A DNA stretch of 64,000 bases from Prevotella sp. UBA2754 (GTDB lineage: Bacteria > Bacteroidota > Bacteroidia > Bacteroidales > Bacteroidaceae): contig DEJG01000019.1 in NCBI GenBank assembly GCA_002353295.1, forward strand, positions 383,300-447,299. The letters are read 5' to 3'. Shown here in pieces: positions 44,934 to 53,366 of this stretch (position 1 is the first letter of the stretch; each line of letters starts with the position of its first letter). The notes under the pieces are model-generated. The model saw only the letters and a program-made list of their open reading frames with translations, was not told the DNA's origin and did no database searches. Both the position numbers and the translations under genes were made by a program.

Positions 44934-47900
44934 TCATTGTTCTGTTTTTAATTCGGGTTGTGCTAACAGACCGGCAGGCAACAGGTTGTCACCCTTGGTA
45001 CGATAGCGGGCATTCGTCCAGATACCTTCATAGGGTGCCTTACCCTGGTCCATACCTCGCAGGGCGTTATGCCAAGAGTTGACGACCTCTATCTCTATCT
45101 TGTTCTTGCCTTTCCTCAAAGCTTTCGTCACCTCCACCTCATAGGGTGCTGTCCATGCGATGCCGCAGTCGACACCATTCACCCAGACATGGGCGATGTC
45201 CCTGACATCGGGGAAAACAATCCAAGAACGTCCCTTGGGAAGTTTTCTCATTTTCAATGTTGTCGTATACATTACATGACCGCTGAAATAACGGATCCGG
45301 TCGTCAGGATGCTTACTCCAGTCAAACAACTGCTGGTCGTGGAGTGTGATATTGCTTTCTTTGAAAGTGACACGATAAGAGTTCTCCAAGATTCCCAACG
45401 AGGGAATGGAGGATTCCTGCCGTGGGAATGGAGATTTCCCAATGTGGGAATTTTCGGCTTCCAACGTGGATATAAATAAGGAGCCCCAAGCGGGCATGGT
45501 GAAAGTCACTTTTGTCCTGTCGTTCTCCTCAGTGTAATCGACTTTCGTCGTCTCATCGGTGATGGGATTATAGATAGTAGGGATGCGTCCCGTACAACGG
45601 AAGGAAGCAGTGACTTTCCGTTCTTTACCCTCTTGATTGGCGAGGAAATAGATGTCTTGGTCATCTGTCTGGCGATGGGTATAGGCAATACCTTCAGGAA
45701 GAATCACATCGGGCTCGATACCCTCTATCGTCTCTCCATGCCAAGGCTTGTCGATGACCACAACACCTTGTAGGCGTAACTGCTCTATCCGATGATGGGC
45801 CTCCGTGGAGATGAGACAACCTTCGGGAATGACTAATACCTTATAATGGAAAGGTTGTGTCAACAAGGCATCCTTATTCATCGAGTCATACTGGTAGCCA
45901 TGTAAGGGGTTAATCCAGTCTTTCAGGTCGATAATACCGGCAGAATGACGCACGCCGACAGGTGATTCCTCCATCGGCTGTCCGACATTGGCAAGGCGCT
46001 TCTGCTCGGAAGCCACACGCTCGGCACCAAACAAACCAGGCAGCATGGAAACCAAACGGTCGGGAGTCAGGGCTCGACAGGGTATCTCCTCACCTGTATA
46101 GACAGCGATATCAATCACAGGTGTTCCCTTCTGCAACAAGGTTTGACAGCGGGTAATATAGTCAACGAATGCTTTCGCCTCAGGGAACCATGTCTGGTCG
46201 CGCTGGAAGAAAAGACCGATTCCGTCAAGTGTCATGCCTGGTTTACGGTCAAGCCACGGGTTATGGGTGTTGACATGGAAGAACAAACGGTTCATACCCA
46301 ATGCAAAGTTGCGGTCGAGTAGGGGTTTGACACTCGCAGGCGTCTCGTCCCATACGCCGCGAACTTCCGTGAATCCCTCTGCTTGAACAATGGGTTTGCC
46401 ATAGACATGGGCACCGCTGATGGCATCGAGCATGTCGTTAGGCTTATCGTGAGTAGGTGAGTTCAACCAGTATTCGCCCATCGGTACGTCAACGTATTTA
46501 TAATGCTCTATACCGTCAGAGACCATGGTGGGGGCGACACTTTCACTGCTGAGTTGTACACCGTATTCTTTTGCCTTCTGGGCGACAGTAACGAAGAATA
46601 CCTCGTTGACAAGTTCATTAATCGTCTTGCGAATGTCTCTCAGGATATCATCACCCCCTTGCATGGGAACACCAGCATAGATAGGTAAGAGGGGAATGAT
46701 GTCATATCCCCTGCGTCGCTGGAACTCCTGGGCGAAAATCTTGCTCCAGTTCTGCGAGCCACACTCCCATGAGTCGACATGCAGGTATTGGATTGCCTGA
46801 TGGTTAGGACGGTTCATGAAGAGTCCGAACCAATTGTCCACCTGTTTCTCCACTGCTTGTCTTGAGAATTTGTCACACTCCAATCCCTTGGCACCACCAG
46901 CTGTGGCATTGGTATGACCTGTAGAGGTGTGTCCCATTCGCAGGATGCGCCACATACCTTTGGGTAAATCGATCTCCAACATGTCACCATTCATCTTGGA
47001 ATGGATGATGTTCTGTGGACGAAGATAGTCGTCAGCAGATAGTTCGTCTTTGGAAGTATCAGGGGCTATGCGCCATACATAGCCAGCTTTTCCCTCCCAC
47101 TGATCAATGAGAGGCCAACTGCCGAACTTGATGTTCTTTAATCTGAGAACGGGTTTCCATTTAGCTGCATCCAAATCCTCTGCACCTGGTTCTGTCCCCT
47201 TTGGTGTCCATTCAAAACGGAAATATCTGGCACGGGTGGGAGGAATACTGAATGTCGTATTGAACCCTGTGTTCTGCCAGCCCTGACGTGGGGGCGTGAG
47301 TTGTTTAACAGCATAGAAATATACGCCGTCATCAGAGGCTTTGACATTCAGACGCTGGCTCTGGAAATTAGTACCAGAAGGCTCTATCTCGATACTCCGC
47401 ACCATGGTGGGATTGTCGAACTCATACTGAATCCAACAGAGGGTGTCAGCACAATATACACCCTTTGCATTTACTGTAACCTCTGGGGAATATGATACTT
47501 TAGGGGTATCAGGCTTGTTTTGTTTAATGGGTATTGCATAAACAGCGATATCCTCATAGTAGTTTTCATAGTGTATGGGCTTGGACATTCGGAAATGGTG
47601 AAAGCCTCCTTCCATGATAGTATCACAAAAGACAATCTTCTGCATCGACTCCTCAGGTTTTATCCAGGGGCCACCAGCCAGTGCAAATCCGTCACAGACA
47701 TGAATACCCATACCCAAATCGAGGGAGTCGGCTTGTACAAGGGCTAAGTCCACCATCTTCCAGAAGTTGCCACTCAGTGCATCAGCCTTGCCCTCATACT
47801 CAGGTCGTTCCGCAGCACCACGGATTGGCATCAGGTAACAGCCTCCCAGTCCAACCTCTTTCATTGCCTGCAAATCAGCCTTAATACCTTGTTCGGAGAC

Positions 47901-48005
47901 GGCTCCATACATCCAATACCAGAAAGTCCATGGCTTGGTGGTGTCTTTTCCTTGCGCAGACAGTGCAAGGCACAGAACAATGACTGAGAGGATAATCTTT
48001 TTCAT
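44934..48005 (-). CDS. GH106 alpha-L-rhamnosidase
   Basis: 1023 residues with signal peptide (MKKIILSVIVLCLALSAQG). The start of the mature protein (KPWTFWYWMYGAVSEQGIKA) and the LQAMKEVGLGGCYLMPI segment are GH106 hallmarks, followed by jelly-roll domains and a TIM barrel. In RG-II degradation the GH106 member (BT0986 type) removes rhamnose with inversion, using calcium. It overlaps the upstream GH2 by 4 bp and is 1 bp from the acetylesterase gene. Between the barrel and C-terminal jelly roll, residues about 845-872 are encoded by a cluster of 17-bp palindromes (45391-45472), an insertion unlike the rest of the family. Confidence 0.85.
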   Translation of the reverse strand: MKKIILSVIVLCLALSAQGKDTTKPWTFWYWMYGAVSEQGIKADLQAMKEVGLGGCYLMPIRGAAERPEYEGKADALSGNFWKMVDLALVQADSLDLGMGIHVCDGFALAGGPWIKPEESMQKIVFCDTIMEGGFHHFRMSKPIHYENYYEDIAVYAIPIKQNKPDTPKVSYSPEVTVNAKGVYCADTLCWIQYEFDNPTMVRSIEIEPSGTNFQSQRLNVKASDDGVYFYAVKQLTPPRQGWQNTGFNTTFSIPPTRARYFRFEWTPKGTEPGAEDLDAAKWKPVLRLKNIKFGSWPLIDQWEGKAGYVWRIAPDTSKDELSADDYLRPQNIIHSKMNGDMLEIDLPKGMWRILRMGHTSTGHTNATAGGAKGLECDKFSRQAVEKQVDNWFGLFMNRPNHQAIQYLHVDSWECGSQNWSKIFAQEFQRRRGYDIIPLLPIYAGVPMQGGDDILRDIRKTINELVNEVFFVTVAQKAKEYGVQLSSESVAPTMVSDGIEHYKYVDVPMGEYWLNSPTHDKPNDMLDAISGAHVYGKPIVQAEGFTEVRGVWDETPASVKPLLDRNFALGMNRLFFHVNTHNPWLDRKPGMTLDGIGLFFQRDQTWFPEAKAFVDYITRCQTLLQKGTPVIDIAVYTGEEIPCRALTPDRLVSMLPGLFGAERVASEQKRLANVGQPMEESPVGVRHSAGIIDLKDWINPLHGYQYDSMNKDALLTQPFHYKVLVIPEGCLISTEAHHRIEQLRLQGVVVIDKPWHGETIEGIEPDVILPEGIAYTHRQTDDQDIYFLANQEGKERKVTASFRCTGRIPTIYNPITDETTKVDYTEENDRTKVTFTMPAWGSLFISTLEAENSHIGKSPFPRQESSIPSLGILENSYRVTFKESNITLHDQQLFDWSKHPDDRIRYFSGHVMYTTTLKMRKLPKGRSWIVFPDVRDIAHVWVNGVDCGIAWTAPYEVEVTKALRKGKNKIEIEVVNSWHNALRGMDQGKAPYEGIWTNARYRTKGDNLLPAGLLAQPELKTEQ
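45391..45472. repeat. Cluster of four imperfect 17-bp palindromes in the GH106 gene
   Basis: Units such as ATTCCCAACGAGGGAAT, ATTCCTGCCGTGGGAAT, ATTTCCCAATGTGGGAAT and a decayed CTTCCAACGTGGAT start at 45391, 45413, 45434 and about 45456, a period near 21-22 bp. It is a different repeat class from the heptamers, but again in frame inside a gene. Confidence 0.8.
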
Positions 48006-50812
48006 TCGAATTGGAGAATTACATTGATGGAGCCTTTACCTTGTGACCAGTAGGGTTGTGCCGAAGGTCCGTTTAAGTCTGTTGTGTTAACTTTGTTGCG
48101 TACGGCAGGGATTGCTCTCAGTAAAGCGATACCAGTCTCTGGCAGCGTGTAGAGCAGATGATCACGGCCATCACGTGGGGTATAGATACCCACATAGGTA
48201 TCAGGAGCGATGATGCCCAGTTTCCCCTCTGTTGTCTCTACCTGCATCCATGTTACGTCAGCAAAATATCCCTTGAACTCAGGATATTCGAACGACTCGC
48301 CAGGAATGGGATCGTTATAGTTGGTCTGCCAATAGCCGTATTGTGGACCCTCCATACGGTTCTGCCATACACGGTATGGACCGCGTCCTACCCATTGTTT
48401 GCTCTTGACTTTACTTTCCGGATAGTCAAAAGCAATACCCAGAAGGTCTACTACACCGTTGAAATAGTAATCGGCATGTATCGCCACCTCGCCATGACTG
48501 TTGAAGCCCCATTTGACAGTGCTGAGGGAACCATGTTGGTAGTGTGCCGTCAGTACATTGTCTTTCAGTTCAAAACCACAGAAGGAACCTTGGTCAGCAT
48601 ACTCGGTATAGTCTGTCTTCTTTTGGAAAGCCTCTTTGTCGTCATGGTTATAGAAACCGTCTTGTGAGCGGTCGCTACGCTTGGCTGCTACAAAGCGAGG
48701 CCCATTGCTCAGTGTGATAGTCTTGCTACCTATGGTCACTTGCTTCAACCGACCGTCTTTCTTCGAGAAGACATACGTCTTCCCTGCGGCAGTAACAGCC
48801 AATTCGTCAGAAGTCTCTTTCTGGGTACAATTTGTTCCTGCTGCATCAACAACTGCGAGGCGGTCAGACTTGAAAGTCCATGTGAAAACTTCATCGCCCT
48901 TAGGGTTCAAGGCATTCACTTGAAGTACATCACCAGTCCCCTTTGGCTTGTCAATGGTGATGGAAGCAAAGGGTTCTACGCTTCCTATGTTTAAAACACC
49001 TTGACTGACAGTCTTCACGGCAGATTGTCCAAAGGCAGGCATGTTCAGGTACCGGTAACTGAACTTGCAATCTTTCAGGTTGGTGAAGTTATAGCCATTG
49101 CTGACCTTTAACTTGTCACTATTTGCCTCTATCTGTATAGGACTCCATACCTCTCGGATGGTATAGAACGAACCTTCTTTCTCCATATGGGGACCCACAA
49201 TACCGTCAGAGCCGAAATTACCCATACAATCCACGATGTTGTTCATATCCGTACGCACCACTCCTTGATCCATCAAGTCCCAGAGGAAACCGCCAGCACA
49301 ACGTGGATTCGACATCATCAGTTTCCAATAGTCCTTCAAACCTGCTCCGTGTCCTCCATCGTAGAGACCATGCAAAAATTCGGTAGGCATGAAGATTTCT
49401 TTCTGTCGCATATACTCTGCCGTCTCACCCCATGAGCGATAGTGTTTCGTTTCGAATCCGTTACGATTTGCCCAAGGATAGAGGACTACACGTTTCTGTG
49501 GGTCAAACCGATAGAATACGGGTTCCAACTCGTAGTTGAATCCTCCTTCGTTACCATTGCTCCAGAAGATGATACTGGGGTGGTTGACATCGCGCGTCAC
49601 CATCTCCTCTACTATCTGACTGCCAATAACCGTCTCATGAGGCCAGTGCCATCCAGGTTGCTCACACTCCACATAGAGACCTAACGAGTCACAGACATCC
49701 AGAAACTCAGGATCAGCGGGGTAGTGGGAGAGTCGGACAGCATTCATATTCATCGACTTGATCAGTAACACGTCCTCAATATTCTTCTGTTTTGACAGTG
49801 TACGACCTGTTTCTGGACGGAAAGAATGGCGATTGGCTCCCTTGATGATAACCTTCTGTCCGTTGATAAACAGACCATCCTCCTTGTCACCGTTATATTG
49901 ATGGCGATACTCAATGGTACGGAAACCGAAACGTTGGCGTTCCACATGGAGTATTTTGCCATTAGCGTCTTTCAACGTAAAGACGGCAGTATAAAGATTA
50001 GGCTGTTCTGCATTCCATGCCTTAATGCCTTTTGTGTTGAAATCAACTTTCGTGCCGTCGCTGGCGACAGGGAAGATAGGGCTTTGTGCTATCTTTGTAC
50101 CTTTTGCATCGAGGATATCGACACTGACAGAACTGCCAGGAAGAGACCGATTAAGAAAAACATCAGCCATAAACTTGCCGTCACCTTTGGCATCGATAGC
50201 AACGCGCTGTATGTTCTGAGCTGGCTTGGATATCATAAAGACAGGTCGCCAGATACCTCCAAAATTCCAATAGTCGGCACGACGTTCTGCCAGATTAACC
50301 TGAGGTACCGTACTTTCCTTGAGGACTTCTACTTCCAGACGATTTTTCTTCGAACCGAAGAATACACGATCCGATACATCCATAGTATGACGGGTGAATC
50401 CTCCTTGATAAGTGCCATTGCCTGCCTTACGACCATTTATTTGAACTCGGATTTCTGTGAATGCAGCTTCAAATACCAATAGGATCTGTCTGCCCTGCCA
50501 CTCTTGAGGTAGGGTGAATTCATGTTTGTACAAACCTTTTTCATCGGCAATACCTTCTGGTGTCGCCTTTCCGTAGAAACGCATACCATATTGATAAGTA
50601 CCAAATCCCTGTAACTCCCAACATGATGGAACGGCAATCTTTGTCCATTGTCCTGAGTTACGTCCATCAGAACATTTAAAATCCCATAATACGGTATTAT
50701 CGCATCCTGTTCCACTGAGGTATTGCAGATGTGTATTCGTATCAGCAGGTTGTGCTGTTATGCTCATTTGACATGCCGTCAACATGAGCAAAGATATGAT
50801 ATGCTTTTTCAT
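48002..50812 (-). CDS. GH2 family glycosidase (probable lipoprotein or periplasmic)
   Basis: 936 residues from the ATG at 50812, preferred over 50821 because MKKHIISLLMLTACQMSITA then heads a signal peptide. LTAC fits a lipobox, so the protein may be anchored as a lipoprotein. GH2 domains are complete. The acid/base glutamate is in WSNGNEGGFN and the likely nucleophile in FMPTEFLHGLYDGG. C-terminal small-chain beta-galactosidase-like domain (KQWVGRGPYRVWQNR) is present. It is the first gene of the operon GH2, GH106, acetylesterase, GH139-like/GH78, methyltransferase fusion. Substrate is likely a beta-linked galactose or uronic acid in an RG-II side chain, not certain. Confidence 0.8.
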   Translation of the reverse strand: MKKHIISLLMLTACQMSITAQPADTNTHLQYLSGTGCDNTVLWDFKCSDGRNSGQWTKIAVPSCWELQGFGTYQYGMRFYGKATPEGIADEKGLYKHEFTLPQEWQGRQILLVFEAAFTEIRVQINGRKAGNGTYQGGFTRHTMDVSDRVFFGSKKNRLEVEVLKESTVPQVNLAERRADYWNFGGIWRPVFMISKPAQNIQRVAIDAKGDGKFMADVFLNRSLPGSSVSVDILDAKGTKIAQSPIFPVASDGTKVDFNTKGIKAWNAEQPNLYTAVFTLKDANGKILHVERQRFGFRTIEYRHQYNGDKEDGLFINGQKVIIKGANRHSFRPETGRTLSKQKNIEDVLLIKSMNMNAVRLSHYPADPEFLDVCDSLGLYVECEQPGWHWPHETVIGSQIVEEMVTRDVNHPSIIFWSNGNEGGFNYELEPVFYRFDPQKRVVLYPWANRNGFETKHYRSWGETAEYMRQKEIFMPTEFLHGLYDGGHGAGLKDYWKLMMSNPRCAGGFLWDLMDQGVVRTDMNNIVDCMGNFGSDGIVGPHMEKEGSFYTIREVWSPIQIEANSDKLKVSNGYNFTNLKDCKFSYRYLNMPAFGQSAVKTVSQGVLNIGSVEPFASITIDKPKGTGDVLQVNALNPKGDEVFTWTFKSDRLAVVDAAGTNCTQKETSDELAVTAAGKTYVFSKKDGRLKQVTIGSKTITLSNGPRFVAAKRSDRSQDGFYNHDDKEAFQKKTDYTEYADQGSFCGFELKDNVLTAHYQHGSLSTVKWGFNSHGEVAIHADYYFNGVVDLLGIAFDYPESKVKSKQWVGRGPYRVWQNRMEGPQYGYWQTNYNDPIPGESFEYPEFKGYFADVTWMQVETTEGKLGIIAPDTYVGIYTPRDGRDHLLYTLPETGIALLRAIPAVRNKVNTTDLNGPSAQPYWSQGKGSINVILQFE

Positions 50813-50849
50813 AAGGCTCATTATTTAAAATAATGACTCTATAAGATGG

Positions 50850-50877
50850 CTTTTGTACCCGATAATCATTACAAAAG
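50850..50877. promoter_or_regulatory. Candidate operator between the divergent GH2 operon and aldolase-symporter operon
   Basis: CTTTTGTA (50850-50857) and TACAAAAG (50870-50877) form a perfect 8-bp inverted repeat 12 bp apart. It is centred in the roughly 100-bp divergent gap, where it could control both operons. No clean -7 element was found in this gap. Confidence 0.5.
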
Positions 50878-50919
50878 GCAATAATCTTCGTCTTATTAGA
50901 AAACTAATCAAATAAGAAA

Positions 50920-51852
50920 ATGATTAAAAATTATCCACTTTGCGGTATTATTCCGCCACTTGTTACTCCACTGAAAGACAATGAAACATTGGACGTGGAG
51001 AGTCTTGAGAGATTGATAGAACACCTGATAGCAGGTGGAGTTCATGGACTTTTCATCCTTGGTACAACGGGTGAGGAACAAAGTCTGAGTTATGGTGTAC
51101 GCCAGCAGATGATTCGTGAATCGGCACGTATCAATCATGGTCGTTTACCCCTGTTGGTTTGTGTCACAGACACCAGTATTGTTGAGAGCATTCGTCTGGC
51201 TCGTGTTGCAGCTGACTGTGGTGCAGATGGAGTGGTTTCTGCTCCTCCCTATTATTTTGCAACAGGTCAGCCGGAGTTGGCACAGTTCTATGAGGAATTA
51301 GTACCCCAGTTGCCTTTGCCAGTATTCCTGTATAATATGCCAAGTCATGTAAAGGTAAGTTTTGCCCCAGATACAGTCCGTCGAATTGCACAGAATCCCC
51401 AGGTTATAGGATTCAAAGATTCTTCTGCCAATGCTGTCTATTTCCAATCTGTGATGTATAAGATGAAGGAACGTCCTGATTTTGCGATGTTGGTAGGTCC
51501 AGAGGAGATGACAGGAGAGAGTGTTCTGATGGGTGCTCATGGTGGAATCAACGGTGGTGCGAATATGTTCCCAGAACTTTATGTGTCTATGTACGATGCT
51601 GCACGCAACCATGATATCGAACGTGTATTCCTTCTCCAAAAATACATTATGCAGATATCTACATCTATCTATACGGTCGGCAAACATGGATCCAGTTACT
51701 TGAAGGGTCTGAAGTGTGCTTTGTCTTTACTGGGTGTTATCAATGATGATTTTGTAGCATCTCCCTTCTATAAGTTTGAAGAGCCGGAACGAGAGAAAAT
51801 CCGTCAGGCATTAGCCTCTCTGCCCATCAAAGAAGGAAAACTATGCATCTGA
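50920..51852 (+). CDS. DHDPS/N-acetylneuraminate lyase family aldolase
   Basis: 310 residues, a class I pyruvate-type aldolase. The family motifs are GTTGEEQSL (carboxylate binding), Y138 (LYNMPSH) and the Schiff-base lysine K166 (GFKDSS). The start MIKNYPLCGIIPPLVTPL is typical. It has no signal peptide. Family members include dihydrodipicolinate synthase, sialic acid lyase and 2-keto-3-deoxy-sugar aldolases. It is coupled by a 10-bp overlap to a sodium symporter, the same pairing as a NanA-NanT-like sialate pathway. In an RG-II locus, the matching free ulosonic acids would be Kdo (released by GH33) or Dha (released by GH143). A housekeeping DapA role is less likely in this context. Confidence 0.8.
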   Translation: MIKNYPLCGIIPPLVTPLKDNETLDVESLERLIEHLIAGGVHGLFILGTTGEEQSLSYGVRQQMIRESARINHGRLPLLVCVTDTSIVESIRLARVAADCGADGVVSAPPYYFATGQPELAQFYEELVPQLPLPVFLYNMPSHVKVSFAPDTVRRIAQNPQVIGFKDSSANAVYFQSVMYKMKERPDFAMLVGPEEMTGESVLMGAHGGINGGANMFPELYVSMYDAARNHDIERVFLLQKYIMQISTSIYTVGKHGSSYLKGLKCALSLLGVINDDFVASPFYKFEEPEREKIRQALASLPIKEGKLCI

Positions 51853-53360
51853 TAGATTTCATCATCTTTTTGGTCTTTACACTGGGAGTAGTCATATTTG
51901 GCTGTTCCTTCTTCAAGAAAGGTAGTTCTGCAGATGAGTTTACGTCTGCAGGACATTCCATTCCTGGTTGGGTAGTGGGAATGTCCATTTTTGCTACTTA
52001 CGTTTCGAGCATTAGTTATATAGGATACCCTGGAAAGGCTTTTGCATCTAATTGGAATGCTTTTGTCTTCTCTCTTTCAATCCCTATTGCTAGCTATTTT
52101 GCCGCTAAGTACTTCGTTCCGTTCTATCGGCATAGTGGCTCCGTGTCTGCCTATACCTTCCTGGAAGAGAAATTCGGGGCATGGGCACGTCTTTACGCTT
52201 CGGCATGTTATCTGCTAACCCAGATAGCACGTATGGGTAGTATCCTTTATCTACTTGCTGTCCCGATGTATATCCTGATGGGATGGAACCTGCATGTGGT
52301 GATTATCACCACGTCTGTCGCTATCATTATCTATTCGATGTTGGGAGGTTTGAAGGCTGTTATCTGGGCAGACGCTATTCAGGGAATCATCTTGATAGGC
52401 GGCGCAATCTTGTGTCTTGGTATTCTGATGTTCTCCATGCCGGAAGGTCCTATGCAGACCTTTGAACTTGCCATGAACTCACCGGAAGGAAATAAATTCT
52501 CACTGGGTGCTTTCACCTCAGACTTGACGACCTCTACGTTCTGGGTGTGTTTGATTTATGGTATCTTTATCAACTTGCAGAACTATGGTATCGACCAGAA
52601 CTATGTGCAGCGTTATCATGCGGCAAAGACTGATAAAGATGCGAAATTCTCAGCACTCTTTGGAGGTTATCTCTTTATTCCTGTTTCGGCATTGTTCTTC
52701 CTGATAGGTTCAGCATTGTATTCCTATTATGAGGCAGGGGTCGCTACGTTACCTTCGGAAATTGCAGAGAAACCAGATTACGTATTCCCTTATTTTATCG
52801 TCAATGGCTTGCCTGTCGGACTGCGTGGTCTGTTGATAGCATCCATCTTCGCAGCTGGGATGAGTACGGTGTCTACCAGTGTGACCTCAGCTGCCACAAT
52901 CATACTGACTGATTACATTCGTCCTTTCTTCCTCAAGGCGCGCAGTGTGGCTGACCATCTTCGTCACCATGATCCGAATGACCATCACAAGCATCAGAAA
53001 CTGGAACTTGCCATCGTCAGATTGAGCAGTTTCGGGGTGGGGCTGTTAGGAGCGTGTGTCGCTATTGCTATGCTTAGTGTAGAGAGCATCATTGATGCGT
53101 GGTGGACGCTGTCAAGTATCTTCTCAGGTGGTATGCTGGGATTGTTCTTATTAGGGTGCATCCCCCAGAAAATCAACCGTTTCGGTGCTCTCCTGGGGTG
53201 TGTGGCTGGCATTCTTGTCATCGCATGGATATCCCTTGCTTCGATGTGGTCGTTGCCAGGTCCGCATCTGCATCCTTATCTTGCTATCGTCCTGGGTACC
53301 ACCGTGATATTCCTGGTGGGTTTCCTCACCACATGGCTCTATCAGACAGGTAGGAAATAA
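51843..53360 (+). CDS. Sodium:solute symporter (SSS family), partner of the aldolase
   Basis: 505 residues with about 13 transmembrane helices and SSS features (FATYVSSISYIGYPGKAF, GGLKAVIWADAIQGIILIGG, ASIFAAGMSTVSTSVTSAA). It starts 10 bp before the aldolase stop, so the two are translationally coupled. SSS members near aldolases often carry sialic acid or other sugar acids. The likely cargo is the ulosonic acid cleaved by that aldolase. It has a histidine-rich cytoplasmic loop (DHLRHHDPNDHHKHQKLE, residues about 368-385), which could be metal sensing or simply a spacer. It is convergent with the GH2 gene, only 6 bp away. Confidence 0.8.
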   Translation: MHLIDFIIFLVFTLGVVIFGCSFFKKGSSADEFTSAGHSIPGWVVGMSIFATYVSSISYIGYPGKAFASNWNAFVFSLSIPIASYFAAKYFVPFYRHSGSVSAYTFLEEKFGAWARLYASACYLLTQIARMGSILYLLAVPMYILMGWNLHVVIITTSVAIIIYSMLGGLKAVIWADAIQGIILIGGAILCLGILMFSMPEGPMQTFELAMNSPEGNKFSLGAFTSDLTTSTFWVCLIYGIFINLQNYGIDQNYVQRYHAAKTDKDAKFSALFGGYLFIPVSALFFLIGSALYSYYEAGVATLPSEIAEKPDYVFPYFIVNGLPVGLRGLLIASIFAAGMSTVSTSVTSAATIILTDYIRPFFLKARSVADHLRHHDPNDHHKHQKLELAIVRLSSFGVGLLGACVAIAMLSVESIIDAWWTLSSIFSGGMLGLFLLGCIPQKINRFGALLGCVAGILVIAWISLASMWSLPGPHLHPYLAIVLGTTVIFLVGFLTTWLYQTGRK

Positions 53361-53366
53361 TCAGAA

